Below, piece by piece: positions 35,901 through 47,900 of a stretch of 64,000 nt of DNA. The translations under genes were made by a program, and so were the position numbers. The DNA comes from Oxytricha trifallax (lineage: Eukaryota; Ciliophora; Spirotrichea; Sporadotrichida; Oxytrichidae). How positions within the stretch are numbered: the first letter of the stretch is position 1; each line of letters starts with the position of its first letter. Under the pieces are notes generated by a model that was not told the origin of the DNA, searched no databases, and worked only from the letters and a program-made list of their open reading frames with translations. The stretch spans positions 62,001 to 126,000 of the forward strand of contig ARYC01000320.1 of the NCBI GenBank assembly GCA_000711775.1, in the 5' to 3' direction.

Positions 35901-38900
35901 AACTTATTATAATATAGCATTACTGATTTTCAACAGTTATTGAAATATATTTAAAATCTTTTTTTTTAAAATTAAATTATTTGAAAATCTCTTATCGGCA
36001 CTTCACTATATGATTGAGTAAGATTAGTTGCAGTTGTTGAAAGAAGAGGAGAAGCATTAAAAATAAAAATTTAAAATAAAACTTTCACTCAAAGTTTACT
36101 TTAAATTTTTCCTTTTGTTTTAACAAGAGCACCCAGACATGCCACCAGAAAACGTAATTATCCATCAGGAAAATGTAATTATAAAAACTCACTTAAAATT
36201 TGCTTTAGGTCAGTAATTGTTAAGGGATATAATTATAATTTAATAACTCAAAATATATAATTATAATTAATTGAAATGTATATCCCCTTATATCAGTGAT
36301 GTTGTGACTAATATAACCTAGAAAATCTTGGTAGTGGTTTGGTATTTTTATTATATTTTGGAGTTGAAATTAGATTTTAAATTATTTTATAATGAAAAAT
36401 CTCAAAAATAGTAAAATTTTAATATATACAAAGACTTTCTTAATTTTTTTATTTATTTACTATTTTAAAATAATATTTAAACCATAATATTTCTTTATAA
36501 TAAATATTGAATAAATTCAACTTTCAAGTAACCAATTTATTAAAATTATGCTGAGATTAAAATAAAATTTTTCCACAAAATTTAGCAAATAAAATTAATT
36601 TTATTATTGTAAATGTCAATTTTTAAAATTGGTTTTTAAATGATTTAAATATAATTAGCTTATTAATATTTAGGCACGAGACTATACGGCTTCCAAAACT
36701 AGAATTGGATTTTTTAGGTTGCTTCGGGGTCTTTCATGTATTTTAAGGACCAAAATTTCTAATTCATTTCCTTAAATTTTTATAAATAGAAAAGAAATTA
36801 TAATGAATATTATTGAAAATTATTTAAATTATCAATTAAAAAAACTTCATGAGATAATTTTTTAAAGACATTATATTGAATACAAATGAGATTAGAAATT
36901 CTAATAATTATTTTAATAAATTTTAAATAGAAAATAATTAAGAAATAATAGTCAAGACTTTCTTTTCAAGAAACATTATTAAAATTACACAAGGAAGTAA
37001 CTATAATTCTTCAAATACGAAAAAGTAAACATGTTTTTTATTTTACATACAATTTTGGTATTTATAAATGTCGTATTTTTTAAAGCCATTTATTTAATGA
37101 AACTATTTATAAAATTTTCATTATATATGAATTGATTTTATCAATAAATAATCATTTATGTAATAGTAAAAATATTTGGATTTTATTATAACCTATAGTG
37201 CATTTATGCAAGAAATCTAATTGTATAGTGAAGTAAACAAACTCCTTTATTTAATATTATATGAATCATAATTAGCATATATCAGTATTTTTTATATTAA
37301 AAAAAAGTTTGTTTGTAAGGATTTCTGGTTAGTACCCAATTATTTAATGATTTATATAAATAGAATAATGTCTTGAACGATGAGGACAAATAAACCAATA
37401 AAATTATAATTACTAATAAAATAATATTTTTTAATATAAATATATTTTATTTATTATTTAGATTTTATATAAAGATATAATAATTTTATATTTTTTAATC
37501 CCAATTAAAAAAAGTATTTTATAAAATAAAAAGAAATAAATAAAAATATTAAAACTGTTTTAAGAATTGACATAAAATAAATCTCTATATTATTTATAAG
37601 TATTTACGTTAAATTTTATCTTTGAAGTTCACATCTTCAATTAAGATACAATAAAAATAAAAGATTTTTTATAAACCAATTTCTAATATTTGTCAAATTT
37701 CAAGCTTCCATATAATATTAGTTTTAAAGCCTAAGCTTAAATACTTGTGTCAGTCAGTATTGCATAACTTCAGCATTCTCTTCACATACAGCCTTCTGAG
37801 TTTTCTGTGGGAAAAATTTTTAAATATAAAATTTTCCTCAATTAAATTATTTAATTTTAATTATTCAAAATAATGTATTACTTATTTAAAGAAATATATA
37901 ATTTTATTACTGACTATAAGCTACATTTAGTATTATAAATTTAAATTATATTTAAATCTTTTATTGAAATTTTGGAATAAGTTTCATTTTTTTCGTTCTA
38001 TAATAGTGTCAAATTGTTTTTTACATTTTGATTCTTTCAAAATTTTGGTTTTATAACTGATTTTCAATGAAATTACATACTTAAAGGATATAAGGCTTTT
38101 TAATCTTAAATCTCTTGTAGAACTTAATTATCCAAGAGTTCATTAATCTAGGAAATCTAGGAATTATTAAATATAAAGCCATTTTTAACCAAGTTATTTT
38201 ATAATTTAGATTGAAAAACCATAATGCTATAATTTTTATTATTTATTTAATAAATATGTAACTATTGTTTAAAATTATAAGTAATATTTAAATTAAGTAT
38301 TTTTTTGAAAATAATACAAAATAAAAAATATATTAATAATCATTTAATTCTGTTGATGAAGTGGTCTCTACTGCAAATCATCTGATAAAAGGATTTTCCA
38401 GAACTTTGAATAACTATGTTTTGCTTTCACCGATAGAAGTTCAGAGATATTTTGAGAATCAGATGAACGGCGTTAAATCTGATATTTAAAGAATTTTAAT
38501 AAATCTTTCTGTCAAATTATTTATAAATATGAAAAATCTGCTGATGAGACTATAGATGTTCTTTACTAATTCTTTTAAGATCTTCTTTCCAGCGATTCAA
38601 TTCCTTAAACTTCGAAATGCTCACTCTACTTCAAACAGTAAATTATATCTATTGTGTTCATATTAATAGGCTTGCTAAACGTGCCTATCATAATTTAATA
38701 TCTTTATACATAAGTAATATAAATTGAAATTTATAAAATAAATTATTAGAAATCTTAAAATATTTTTTAATTCATTAAAATTAATTGATTAATTTAATTA
38801 ATCAGATAAAGTCTATTATGCACGAGATCAAATATGAGAATATCTATAATCTTCAACTAAATATTTAAATATATTTATAATTTTTGAAAATATTAAGAAA

Positions 38901-41900
38901 GGAAGTATTTATTATATGATATCTATAATAAAGGGAAAATTCTCTGTAGAAAAATAACTTTCCCACTTTTTTGAAAATTGTTTGCAAAACTTTTTAATTT
39001 TGAGTATATTTATTCTGTTCAATATATTTATTATGAATTAAAAGTAATTTTTAGTTAATATATCAAAATTTTGTAGTTTGATATATTAATATCTCTATCT
39101 GACTTATTTAATTTTTCTATGTTACATATAATAAGCAGAATGCATTCAACTTTTCATCTAAGTTTAATATTAATCATTCTTTATCGATTTTTTTTTCGTT
39201 ATAATAAATTATCTGTCAATTGCTACTGATAATTATACTAAGTAGGCCAGCTAAAAATAAAAAAATGAAAGTATATCCTTTGTGATTCTACATCTTTTGT
39301 TCACATATTTTTTCTATATGCTTGATTATTTTTACTAAGTCTCAACTTATCTTAAATATTATTCATTTTTATATTAAAGTATTTATAAAATATTTATAAT
39401 TTATCAGCAAATAACCAAAATGTAGAATATTTTACCATCCAAAAAGAATTTTATAGATATAATTTAATTAATTAAACTATCATTATTCCAGGAGAAGATC
39501 TTTGATGAGATAGAAGAAGCTTCATTTAAGCAATATCAGATTTTGGTAATATTATTAAAATGTCTAATAATTATTTTAGGAAAAAATTCAGCTTGATTCA
39601 ATTAAAATAGCCTAAGAGTTTGAGAAACTTAATCCCAAAGATTTGCAAGACGATCAACTAGCCATAATTATATTTAATGTTAATTTTTAATAAGCCACTA
39701 AGATTGATTCTCATGGAGATTAAAAATTAAGCTAACTCAAAAAGTCTCCTTCAGATCATTGAATATTTGATTTTTACCAATATTAAAAATATTAATTAAT
39801 CTATTAAACTAATAGTAAATATAAAAATAAAATCAATTTACTGCTCTAATATATTTTCTATTAATTTAACTTAAAATTTATAAATTTTTAGAGTGTTTTA
39901 TTTTATAAATTATAATTAACAATATTTTTGTGTCAAAATAATTATTAAACTTTATCAAGAGTAAGATAGCAAGCAGAACAGTAGTGGTAACAATTTAACT
40001 GAAGACAAAAATAACTACCCCATACAATATAAAATGAACTTTATTCAAAATCTCAAAACCCCTTAATGAGTTTTATATGTGTTTTGATTAATGAGGGTAA
40101 TTTTTAGGACTGGGATTCCTTTTGATTAATTTAATTTTTGAATTCAAATTAATACTTATTTTTTTATATTCATGGTTGAGACTTTTATTCTTCTTTAAAT
40201 CATCTCTACATGTATGTAAATGTGATGTAGAAATAAATCCACTAAGAAATTTTAAATTAAAATGCATTTTTTCTTATTTTACATATTAATTTAAGCTAAC
40301 TATATTTTTTAATAACTACTTCTTAAAATTATTTATGAATCCATAATTTTGGATGCTTTGGAACTTAAAAACCTTTTATAATTTAGTTATTCGTACCAAT
40401 TTTGTTTTGAACCGAAAAGAACTTTTTAATAAAAAACTAAATAAATTATAAGCAGGTAGCAATTAAGTTTAAGTACAATTAAATTTATATCATTTAAAAT
40501 CAAATGATGTTAGTGACATCACTTATTATTTTTTAACAAATTTAGTACTAATTTTAGTGGAATTTAATTGGTTAAATTGGAAATCCATTTCTTATACCTT
40601 TTAAAATTCTCACAAACTTTCTCCATTTTAATTTATAAGGTTGAATTCCAATAAGATACCCATATTTAATTGGTGCCTAAAAATTGTAAATACTGAATTT
40701 CAAGATTGATATCCATTTATAACACTTCTTGAACAAAAGCATAAGATAATTTTGGCTATCAATTACCATAAAACCACTCATTTAATGCATATCCTTCAAA
40801 TAAATTTTGCTTATGTTGCCAAATTTTTTTGAATTAAATGAAAATATGTTTCTAAATAACGCAATTTAAAAGAAAATAAAGCAATATATAAACTTTTAAA
40901 ATGTTACGTAATATAAACTCCAAAAATATTTGTGAATTAATGCAAATATCTAATTCCATAAAAACGATGAGTAAAGTAATAACTAATAAGCAATTTAAAA
41001 CATAAAAAATATCACTCACATTTATTTATCACTTTCAAATAATAATGCTATAACATGCATATTAATATAAGAACATATAAGTGGATTATGAAAAAACTGA
41101 TAATATAAAGCTTTCATATTCTCATAACTATAATGAAAAGGATCCTTCAAGACTCAATAAATCCCAATCCCAAGAATTACCCTCATGAATTAAAACACTT
41201 ATAAATCTCATTAAGAGATTTTAGATTTTGATAGTTATAAATAATTTTTTTGTCAAGAAATTGTTATGTTTTGTTTCTCTGTTTTAAAATTTTTTAATTT
41301 AAGATTATATAAACAAGACAGTATTAATTAGTTTATATAAAAATAGAAACATATATTTAATAGAATTAGGACTCTTACAAGTTAAGAACAATAAATTATA
41401 TTTTAATTAATTTAGTATATTTATACTCTGATTTTCTAGAATTCCAAATTACCTAATCATTTATTTAAAAATATTAAAATAATCATCAATCAAATAATAA
41501 TAGAAGTATAAGATTTTAATACTCTATATTTTTTAGTTTTATTAGAAGAGGATCTAATTTTATAGTTGTCGGGTGGTACTTAACTTACTTAGCACCACAC
41601 TTATAGAAAAATAATTTTATTAGAAAAAGTCATGAACTTTGTAATATTTGGGTTGAAAATCATTATTATAGTAAGAAATATTTTATTTATAACAATATTG
41701 TTGAGAAAGGAAAAACTTAAATGTCATGTAATCATAAAATATTCTTTATTCTCAGAAGGACTATAATTTAAAAGAATAATGTCTCATTGAATTATAAAAT
41801 GAAAATGATTCTTTAATCGATCGACTTGATGTTATTTTAAGAGAAGATTAAATTTGCCTATTCAGAAATAAAATCATGTTTATTTCATAGATTAGATATA

Positions 41901-44900
41901 TTAAAATGAATTAAATCAAATTTAATCTTCTCTTAAAATAACATCAAGTCGATCGATTAAAGAATCATTTTCATTTTATAATTCAATGAGACATTATTCT
42001 TTTAAATTATAGTCCTTCTGAGAATAAAGAATATTTTATGATTACATGACATTTAAGTTTTTCCTTTCTCAACAATATTGTTATAAATAAAATATTTCTT
42101 ACTATAATAATGATTTTCAACCCAAATATTACAAAGTTCATGACTTTTTCTAATAAAATTATTTTTCTATAAGTGTAAAGGTGGTGAGTCAGGTACAAAC
42201 CTAGTTGCCAAATAATATTAAATCAAAACCCCAAAACCCTTTCAGTAGTTTGATTGAGTTTTTGATTGATAAAAGTAGACTATTAGTGCATACTTTATTA
42301 GGGTTTTAATAGGGTTTATGTAGGGGTTTAATGTTTAAATATTAGTAATTTAAGTGAGTATAATAAGCGAGTTTTTAAAGTAGTTCATACAAACATAAGC
42401 TTAGAGTCATGTGGCAGTTCTCTGAATCTTATCTTTCTTAGTTGATGTTTGATTGTTTCTATGGTTTGTTAATTCTCTTAGCTTGGCTTGATAATAGTTG
42501 AGTATGCAAGTTCTCTGAGACCTCCATTTATTTTATTTTTATCGAGATTTTGTTTGATTCTCTGCTTAGAATCTCTCTCACCTCTTCGCAGCTAAAGTAA
42601 TCGTTTCTTGGCATGTCGCTCTCTATTATTCAGTCAAAATAGTATAAAAATTCGAAATATGAAAACCCTAAAATACATGAACTTATATAAATAAAATAAA
42701 CTTGAATAATTTTTATAATTTAATTTAAGATTTTTGTTTGATATTTTTAATTATTATATTTATATGGGACCAAGTAATAAAAGTTTTATATTTTTGCTAC
42801 TTGGTCCCAATCCTAATATATTAATATAAAATTTATAAATAAAATAAAATTAATTCAAATTTGTGACTTAAAATAACATAACGTTTCTATTAATATTAAA
42901 TGTGATTTATTCGTGCTTACTTATTACAAAATTTATATTTATGTAATGCTTAAAATTTGATTAGTTATTAAAATTTATTGTTATACTTAGAATTAATTTA
43001 TAGTTTACTCTTTTTCTAAGAATATGAATAAATGAAATGTAAATTTAGTAGAAAAGTAATTACATTTTTAATTTTAATTCTTTAATAATTCATTTAAAAT
43101 AATAATTAAATAAATTTAATATAATTATTGGGACCAAGTAGAAAAAATATATTAATTTTACTACTTGGTCCCAAAATAATATATAAATATGTTTAATCAA
43201 ACAAAATTTTAAAATAAAATTATAATGATGCTTTAACTATGATTATTTATATTTCTCATGTATTTAAGGTTATATGCATTCCCAATTTTTATCATATTTT
43301 AACTGATTATTACTGCTAGAGCCCAGATATCCCATTAAGTGTCTCCATCTCTCCAATCCTCTCTCTCTCTGGGAAATATCCAGGAGTGCCGTATACCATT
43401 TCCTTATGCAGAGGCTTGCACTCTTTGAGCTCTGTTGAAGTCAATAATATAAACTCTAAGAGGCTGAAAGTTCATCATGATGTTCTCTGGCTTTAAGTCT
43501 CTATGAACATAACCTAGCTTGTGAAGCTCTTCAATCCCCTCAACTATCTGCTATAATATCTAGCCAATTTATCTCTGACATCTATTGTCAGATAAGAATT
43601 CTCTGTAAGTCATTTCAAGTAAAGGAAGCCTGAAGGCTACATGATCTTTACCAAGTAAAATAGCATCAAGCTAGATGATATGCCTGCACTCATTTAACTT
43701 TGCCTTTTAAAGAGCATAATACTCATTAGCAAATTCCATTTGGAACTTGTCATCAGCAAGGAAGTAATTGAAAGGATATATCTTGTAAGCATATTAGTCA
43801 TCAGTAATGACTCTCTTCTCTATTTATCTTCAAGAGTGAGGTAGCTTTCTAGGCAAGAATCTAAGTCAATAATTTTTAATATGGGAATCTTCATTGCCTC
43901 TATTTTAACCATGATTTTATTGATCTCAGAGACTGGAAAGTTCTTGACTGCTTTCTTCATTTTAACTTACTTCTAGACTTCAACTCTAAGAGACTCCACT
44001 GGATTTCTTGATCTTCTCTTTTAAAGGAATCTATTCCCTGTAGGTTCATGAATAAAGACAAAACTTTAATTGTGCTTTTTCTTTAAGTGCACTTTGAGGT
44101 CTCTAGTATGAGAATATGGCTTCTCACAGAACTCACAGACATACTTCCCATCTTTCTTTTAATGCTTGAGATATAACCTTGGCATATCGTTGTGTATATC
44201 TCTCAAGTGTCTCTTATAAGTTGACTTGTAAGGGAAAACTTTATTGCATTCTTTGCATTAATAGTCAACTTTGGCTGGTATTTATTAATGCTCTATGACA
44301 AGTTGTTTAGCCTCCTCCTCAATTTGGACAGCTTCTATGATAACATCCTACTTAACTTATATTTAAATCTCAAAGCTAGACTGGTCAAAGTTGTCATAAG
44401 TAGGCTCCCACTGAGTACAAGCGTCTCTGGTCTCTACTTTTCTTGGTTGCTGGAATGATAACTTTTATTGACTTGATCCAAGTAATGCCGCTCTTCTTAA
44501 CAGGTTAGCGCTCATTTTAGTTTGCTGATATATTTTATTATAATAATGATAAAATCTACCTAGGTATACTATAATAGGAGAGTATAAGACACTCTGGTAA
44601 ATTCTTTGTAGAGGTAAGAAAAATAAGTAACCATAAAAGACTGTAAGTTGACATATTTTATGAGAATTTTATACATTTTAGTAAATTAAAAACTCCTAAT
44701 TAAGTTTTGTTTCTCTAGGAGGTCCTCCAAATCAAGTTTGAACTTAATTTGGAGGTAAAGTTATTAAACATTTTTAAATTTAATATGCTCCTAATTAAGT
44801 TTTAACCTTAAAATTTAACTCCTAATAAAGTTTGAACTTAATTTGGAGGACCTCCTAAAATAATTAAACATTATTAGGAGCAATTTAATGGAGATAGATT

Positions 44901-47900
44901 GATAAAAATGGAAATCAATCTGTGAAACTTGGAGCAAGTTTTTCAATGCTTCTCCGCATATCTTTTCAAGGTTGACCTCCAGTAGGTCCTCCCTATTTAG
45001 TAGTAAGATTTTAATAAACTTAAAATGGATATCCATAATTTTAAATTTCATTAACATTTCTAGAAAGAGGAAGCAAGATGGAGTCTATGAATGATGCAAG
45101 AAGAGAATTTAATCTCAAGATTTAATAGGAAAATTTCGAAGTAAAGAAGACCTCTATAGATACATGGTATAGCAAGGTAAGTTCTTAACTAAGATTAATA
45201 AATCATTATAGTTGGATTGTTCTTGCCGACTTAGGAGGGAACTAAAATCTCATTCTTAAAAGCCTTACTGATGAAGAGAAAAAAGCTATTAAGTCTAATG
45301 AAATTAGGATGATAGAGATACCTAACTACCCTGAAATATCAGTGAAAAACCTATATAACGATGCTATGAGTGATCCAGACGTAGCTATCTACCTTCCATC
45401 AAAGCTACAGCTCTCAAATAAGTTGCCAGAGAGAAACTTCTTCTCTGGTGTTCTTGCAACTCTGAAACCTGAGTACTTAATAAAGTAATTTAAGAAGCTC
45501 ATAAGAAACGATACAGCATCTCTCCTGAAGAAAAAGAGAAGCAAGGTATTAAAAAAGTGACACATGGCTAGAGAAACTTCAAAAGCATCCTTTCATCTCA
45601 AGTAAGCTTAGTCTTCTAACTTTATAGAAAAACCTGGTACTGCTATATACTTGATGAAAGAACGCAGCAAATTAAACAAAGAGAGAAATCACAAGTAAAG
45701 CAGGAATTGAGTAAAAGACTCTACAAAGATTTCTAAAAGCCAGACGAGATGAACATAGATGCAGGAGCTGGTACTAAGAGAAAAAACATGGGCCCAAGCA
45801 AGCCTTAAGAGGAAGAAAAGAAAGAGAAGCCAAATCCCTTTACGGCCAAATTTAATATGTGAACTTATTCATTCGTTTAAATCTAAAACTTATTTATATA
45901 CACAAAATCTCCCTTCTCTTGCGCATACTTTAGCTTTCTCACCGCTGACTCTTTTTGCAGCACTCTTAGTAAAATCGACTGTATATATCTTCAGATCATG
46001 CATCAAATGATAGAGTGGTAGTTTCTTGTAGTGACCTTTCAATAGCCCCCAATATAATTCAATTCCATTGAACTAAGGGCTGTAAGGAACATTAAATACA
46101 GGTGTTATATTTAGCCTTTCATATTCCTTCCTTGAGTCTTTAGTTTTATGAACTGACAAGTTATCAACGAATAGAATAATCTCTTAGTCAGCGTACTTAT
46201 CTCTCAGTTATTGCAAGAACTTAATATATTATTCAGTCTTTATAGAACGAGGGTGAATAACATAAGTCTCGGGCCATATCTTCACTTATTCCACCAAGAA
46301 TAGCATGAGTTTAAACTTAACCTTTTAATCATAAACTTCTATATTACTATACCTTTATACCAAGACCTAAATATAAAGGTATTGAATGTAAATACTGCCT
46401 CATCAGCGTGTATGAACTTTATATTATGCTCTTAAGACCTCTCCAATTAATCGAATATATAATTTAAATTAGTCTTATAAAATGGAACATTAAAGTCAAT
46501 CACTCTCTTAATGCGACTGACTGTCTTGTAAGATATTCCGTTATTTTTATATATGTTAGCTATAGATTAGGCAGAGATGTGAAGCTCAGGAAATTGGCGA
46601 TGAAACATCACAGCCCTCTAGGCTAGAGAGAAATGAGCCCAGTTTTTAAGAGTCTTATCATTTATAAGATAATCGATATGATGCTGCTAAAATTTTAGAG
46701 GTCTTTTAGGCATAGAATTAAGCTGCTATCTCTTTAAATTCAATGCTAATAGACAGTGAGACCTCACAGTTGCAAGAGATTTATGGAGTAGCCTTGCTAT
46801 AGACGTATAATTCAGAAAAGGCTTGAGAAATTCACTATATTCATCACATCCATATCGCAACTTAAACAATAAATCGATATACTCACTATCATAAACTGAC
46901 CCAAACCTCGCATATACTCACTTAAATTACTAATATTTAAACATTAAACCCCTACATAAACCCTATTAAAACCCTAATAAAGTATGCACTAATAATCTAC
47001 TTTTATCAATCAAAAACTCAATCAAACTACTGAAAGGGTTTTGGGGCTTTGAATGTTGATAATTAAAGAAATATTTATAAATGAAATTTTTGAGATGAAT
47101 AAACTATAAAATAAAAAGCATAAATCAATTAAATCCAAAATAGTATTAAAGAGGGTGAAGATTCTTTTCTATCATCGAACAATAATACAAGTATTTTCGA
47201 TGAAGGTTCAATCAAGGAAGCTTAGTCTAATCCATTATATTTAAATTAATAGCATATAAAATTAAAAGAACTTAATAATTTAAATTTGAATGTAATATAT
47301 TTTAATTTTTAATAGATTTTGTTCTAATATTTATCTAAATATTGATATTGATAAAAATATTTTTTCAATTACAAATCTATATTCTAAGAGATACCCTTCC
47401 GTAATATAAACCGATATGACCTGTTCCCCAAAAAGTTGATTATTTTTTTAAAAATTATAAAACTGGGGTACCCCGAAAAATCCTATTAAATATGGTATAT
47501 TATAGGATTGTACAGGGTTTCTCAGTTTAGATTGAGAAATAGGGTATAACGGTTTAAATTAGGGAGGGGTGTCTCTTAGAACATTGATTGATCAATCAAA
47601 ATACTTATCTATAAATACTAATAATATAGTTTAATCAGTTTAATCCTAAATAAATAATATTTTACAACTAAAGTTACATAAAACATCACTTTAAAAATTC
47701 TTTATAATTTTTAAATAAAACATAAGTCAATTTTCTAAAAATAAATTTTTATATTAAAACCATATTTAAAAATAGAAAACTTTTAGATTCATTTTGTTAT
47801 ATTATTGATAAAATTGTTATGTAAAATTAAATAAATAACATAAAATATTAATGATAAAGCCTATTAAGTACTAATTATTTATAATCCTCTCAACCTCAAT

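Larger units (their letters stand above)
31685..35995. other. 4.3-kb IES
   Basis: Bounded by AATCT (31685-31689 and 35996-36000). Removing it joins AAINL to LSALHYMIEQ in frame. It contains a dispersed repeat (about 32750-32860), an unknown ORF (34708-35046) and MITE family B copy 1 (35058-35419). The rest is AT-rich with no gene seen. Confidence 0.5.
42631..43305. mobile_element. 675-bp insertion element nested in TBE copy 2
   Basis: Starts CAGTCAAAATAGTATAAAAA and ends with the complement of CAGTTAAAATATGATAAAAA, giving imperfect 24-bp inverted ends. ATTATT flanks both sides (42625-42630 and 43306-43311), where copy 1 has a single uninterrupted sequence. The two halves of the kinase gene abut exactly if the element and one ATTATT are removed. 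No ORF inside. It carries two GGGACCAAGTA hairpins. Confidence 0.85.
42395..44514 (-). pseudogene. TBE 57-kDa zinc-finger/kinase gene, split by insertion (copy 2)
   Basis: Begins MSANLLRRAALLGSSQ at 44514. Finger motifs CKECNKVF and CEFCEKPYSH, the kinase loop HRDLKPEN and IIDFNRA are readable. Lesions include a frame change near 43800 and an extra GA in a run of GA repeats inside the PERED segment (about 43363). The C-terminal part (DMPRNDYF.., 42395-42630) lies beyond the insertion at 42631-43305. Clearly a pseudogene. Confidence 0.85.
42224..47051. mobile_element. TBE transposon copy 2 (4.8 kb)
   Basis: Inverted terminal repeats of about 138 bp start CAAAACCCCAAAACCCTTTC at 42224 and end at 47051. 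The target duplication is AAT (42221-42223 and 47052-47054), again ANT. The order from left is the kinase gene (-), 22-kDa gene (+) and transposase (-), the same arrangement as copy 1 turned round. The repeats are longer than in copy 1 and differ from it beyond the first 20 bases, so this is another TBE subfamily. The kinase gene is broken by a 675-bp insertion. Confidence 0.93.
40000..47155. other. 7.2-kb IES holding a TBE relic, a palindrome and TBE copy 2
   Basis: Bounded by TGAAGA (40000-40005 and 47156-47161). Joining the copies keeps the frame (NNLTEDSFLSSNNN). It contains the 1.2-kb TBE-like relic (40046-41230), the 574-bp palindrome (41600-42173) and TBE copy 2 (42224-47051). Confidence 0.55.

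Noticed and set aside
42007..42198. 63-codon minus-strand ORF in the palindrome
   Set aside because: A mirror frame exists in the other arm; the frame follows from AT-rich palindromic DNA.
41568..42224. Treating the palindrome as part of TBE copy 2
   Set aside because: The TBE begins exactly at 42224 with its AAT duplication, 50 bp after the palindrome; no C4A4 in the palindrome.
44815..45057. 80-codon minus-strand ORF between TBE genes
   Set aside because: Overlaps the upstream region of the 22-kDa gene and the repeated words; not conserved in copy 1.
45759..46010. 83-codon plus-strand ORF
   Set aside because: It is a shadow of the 22-kDa gene end and of the antisense strand of the transposase.
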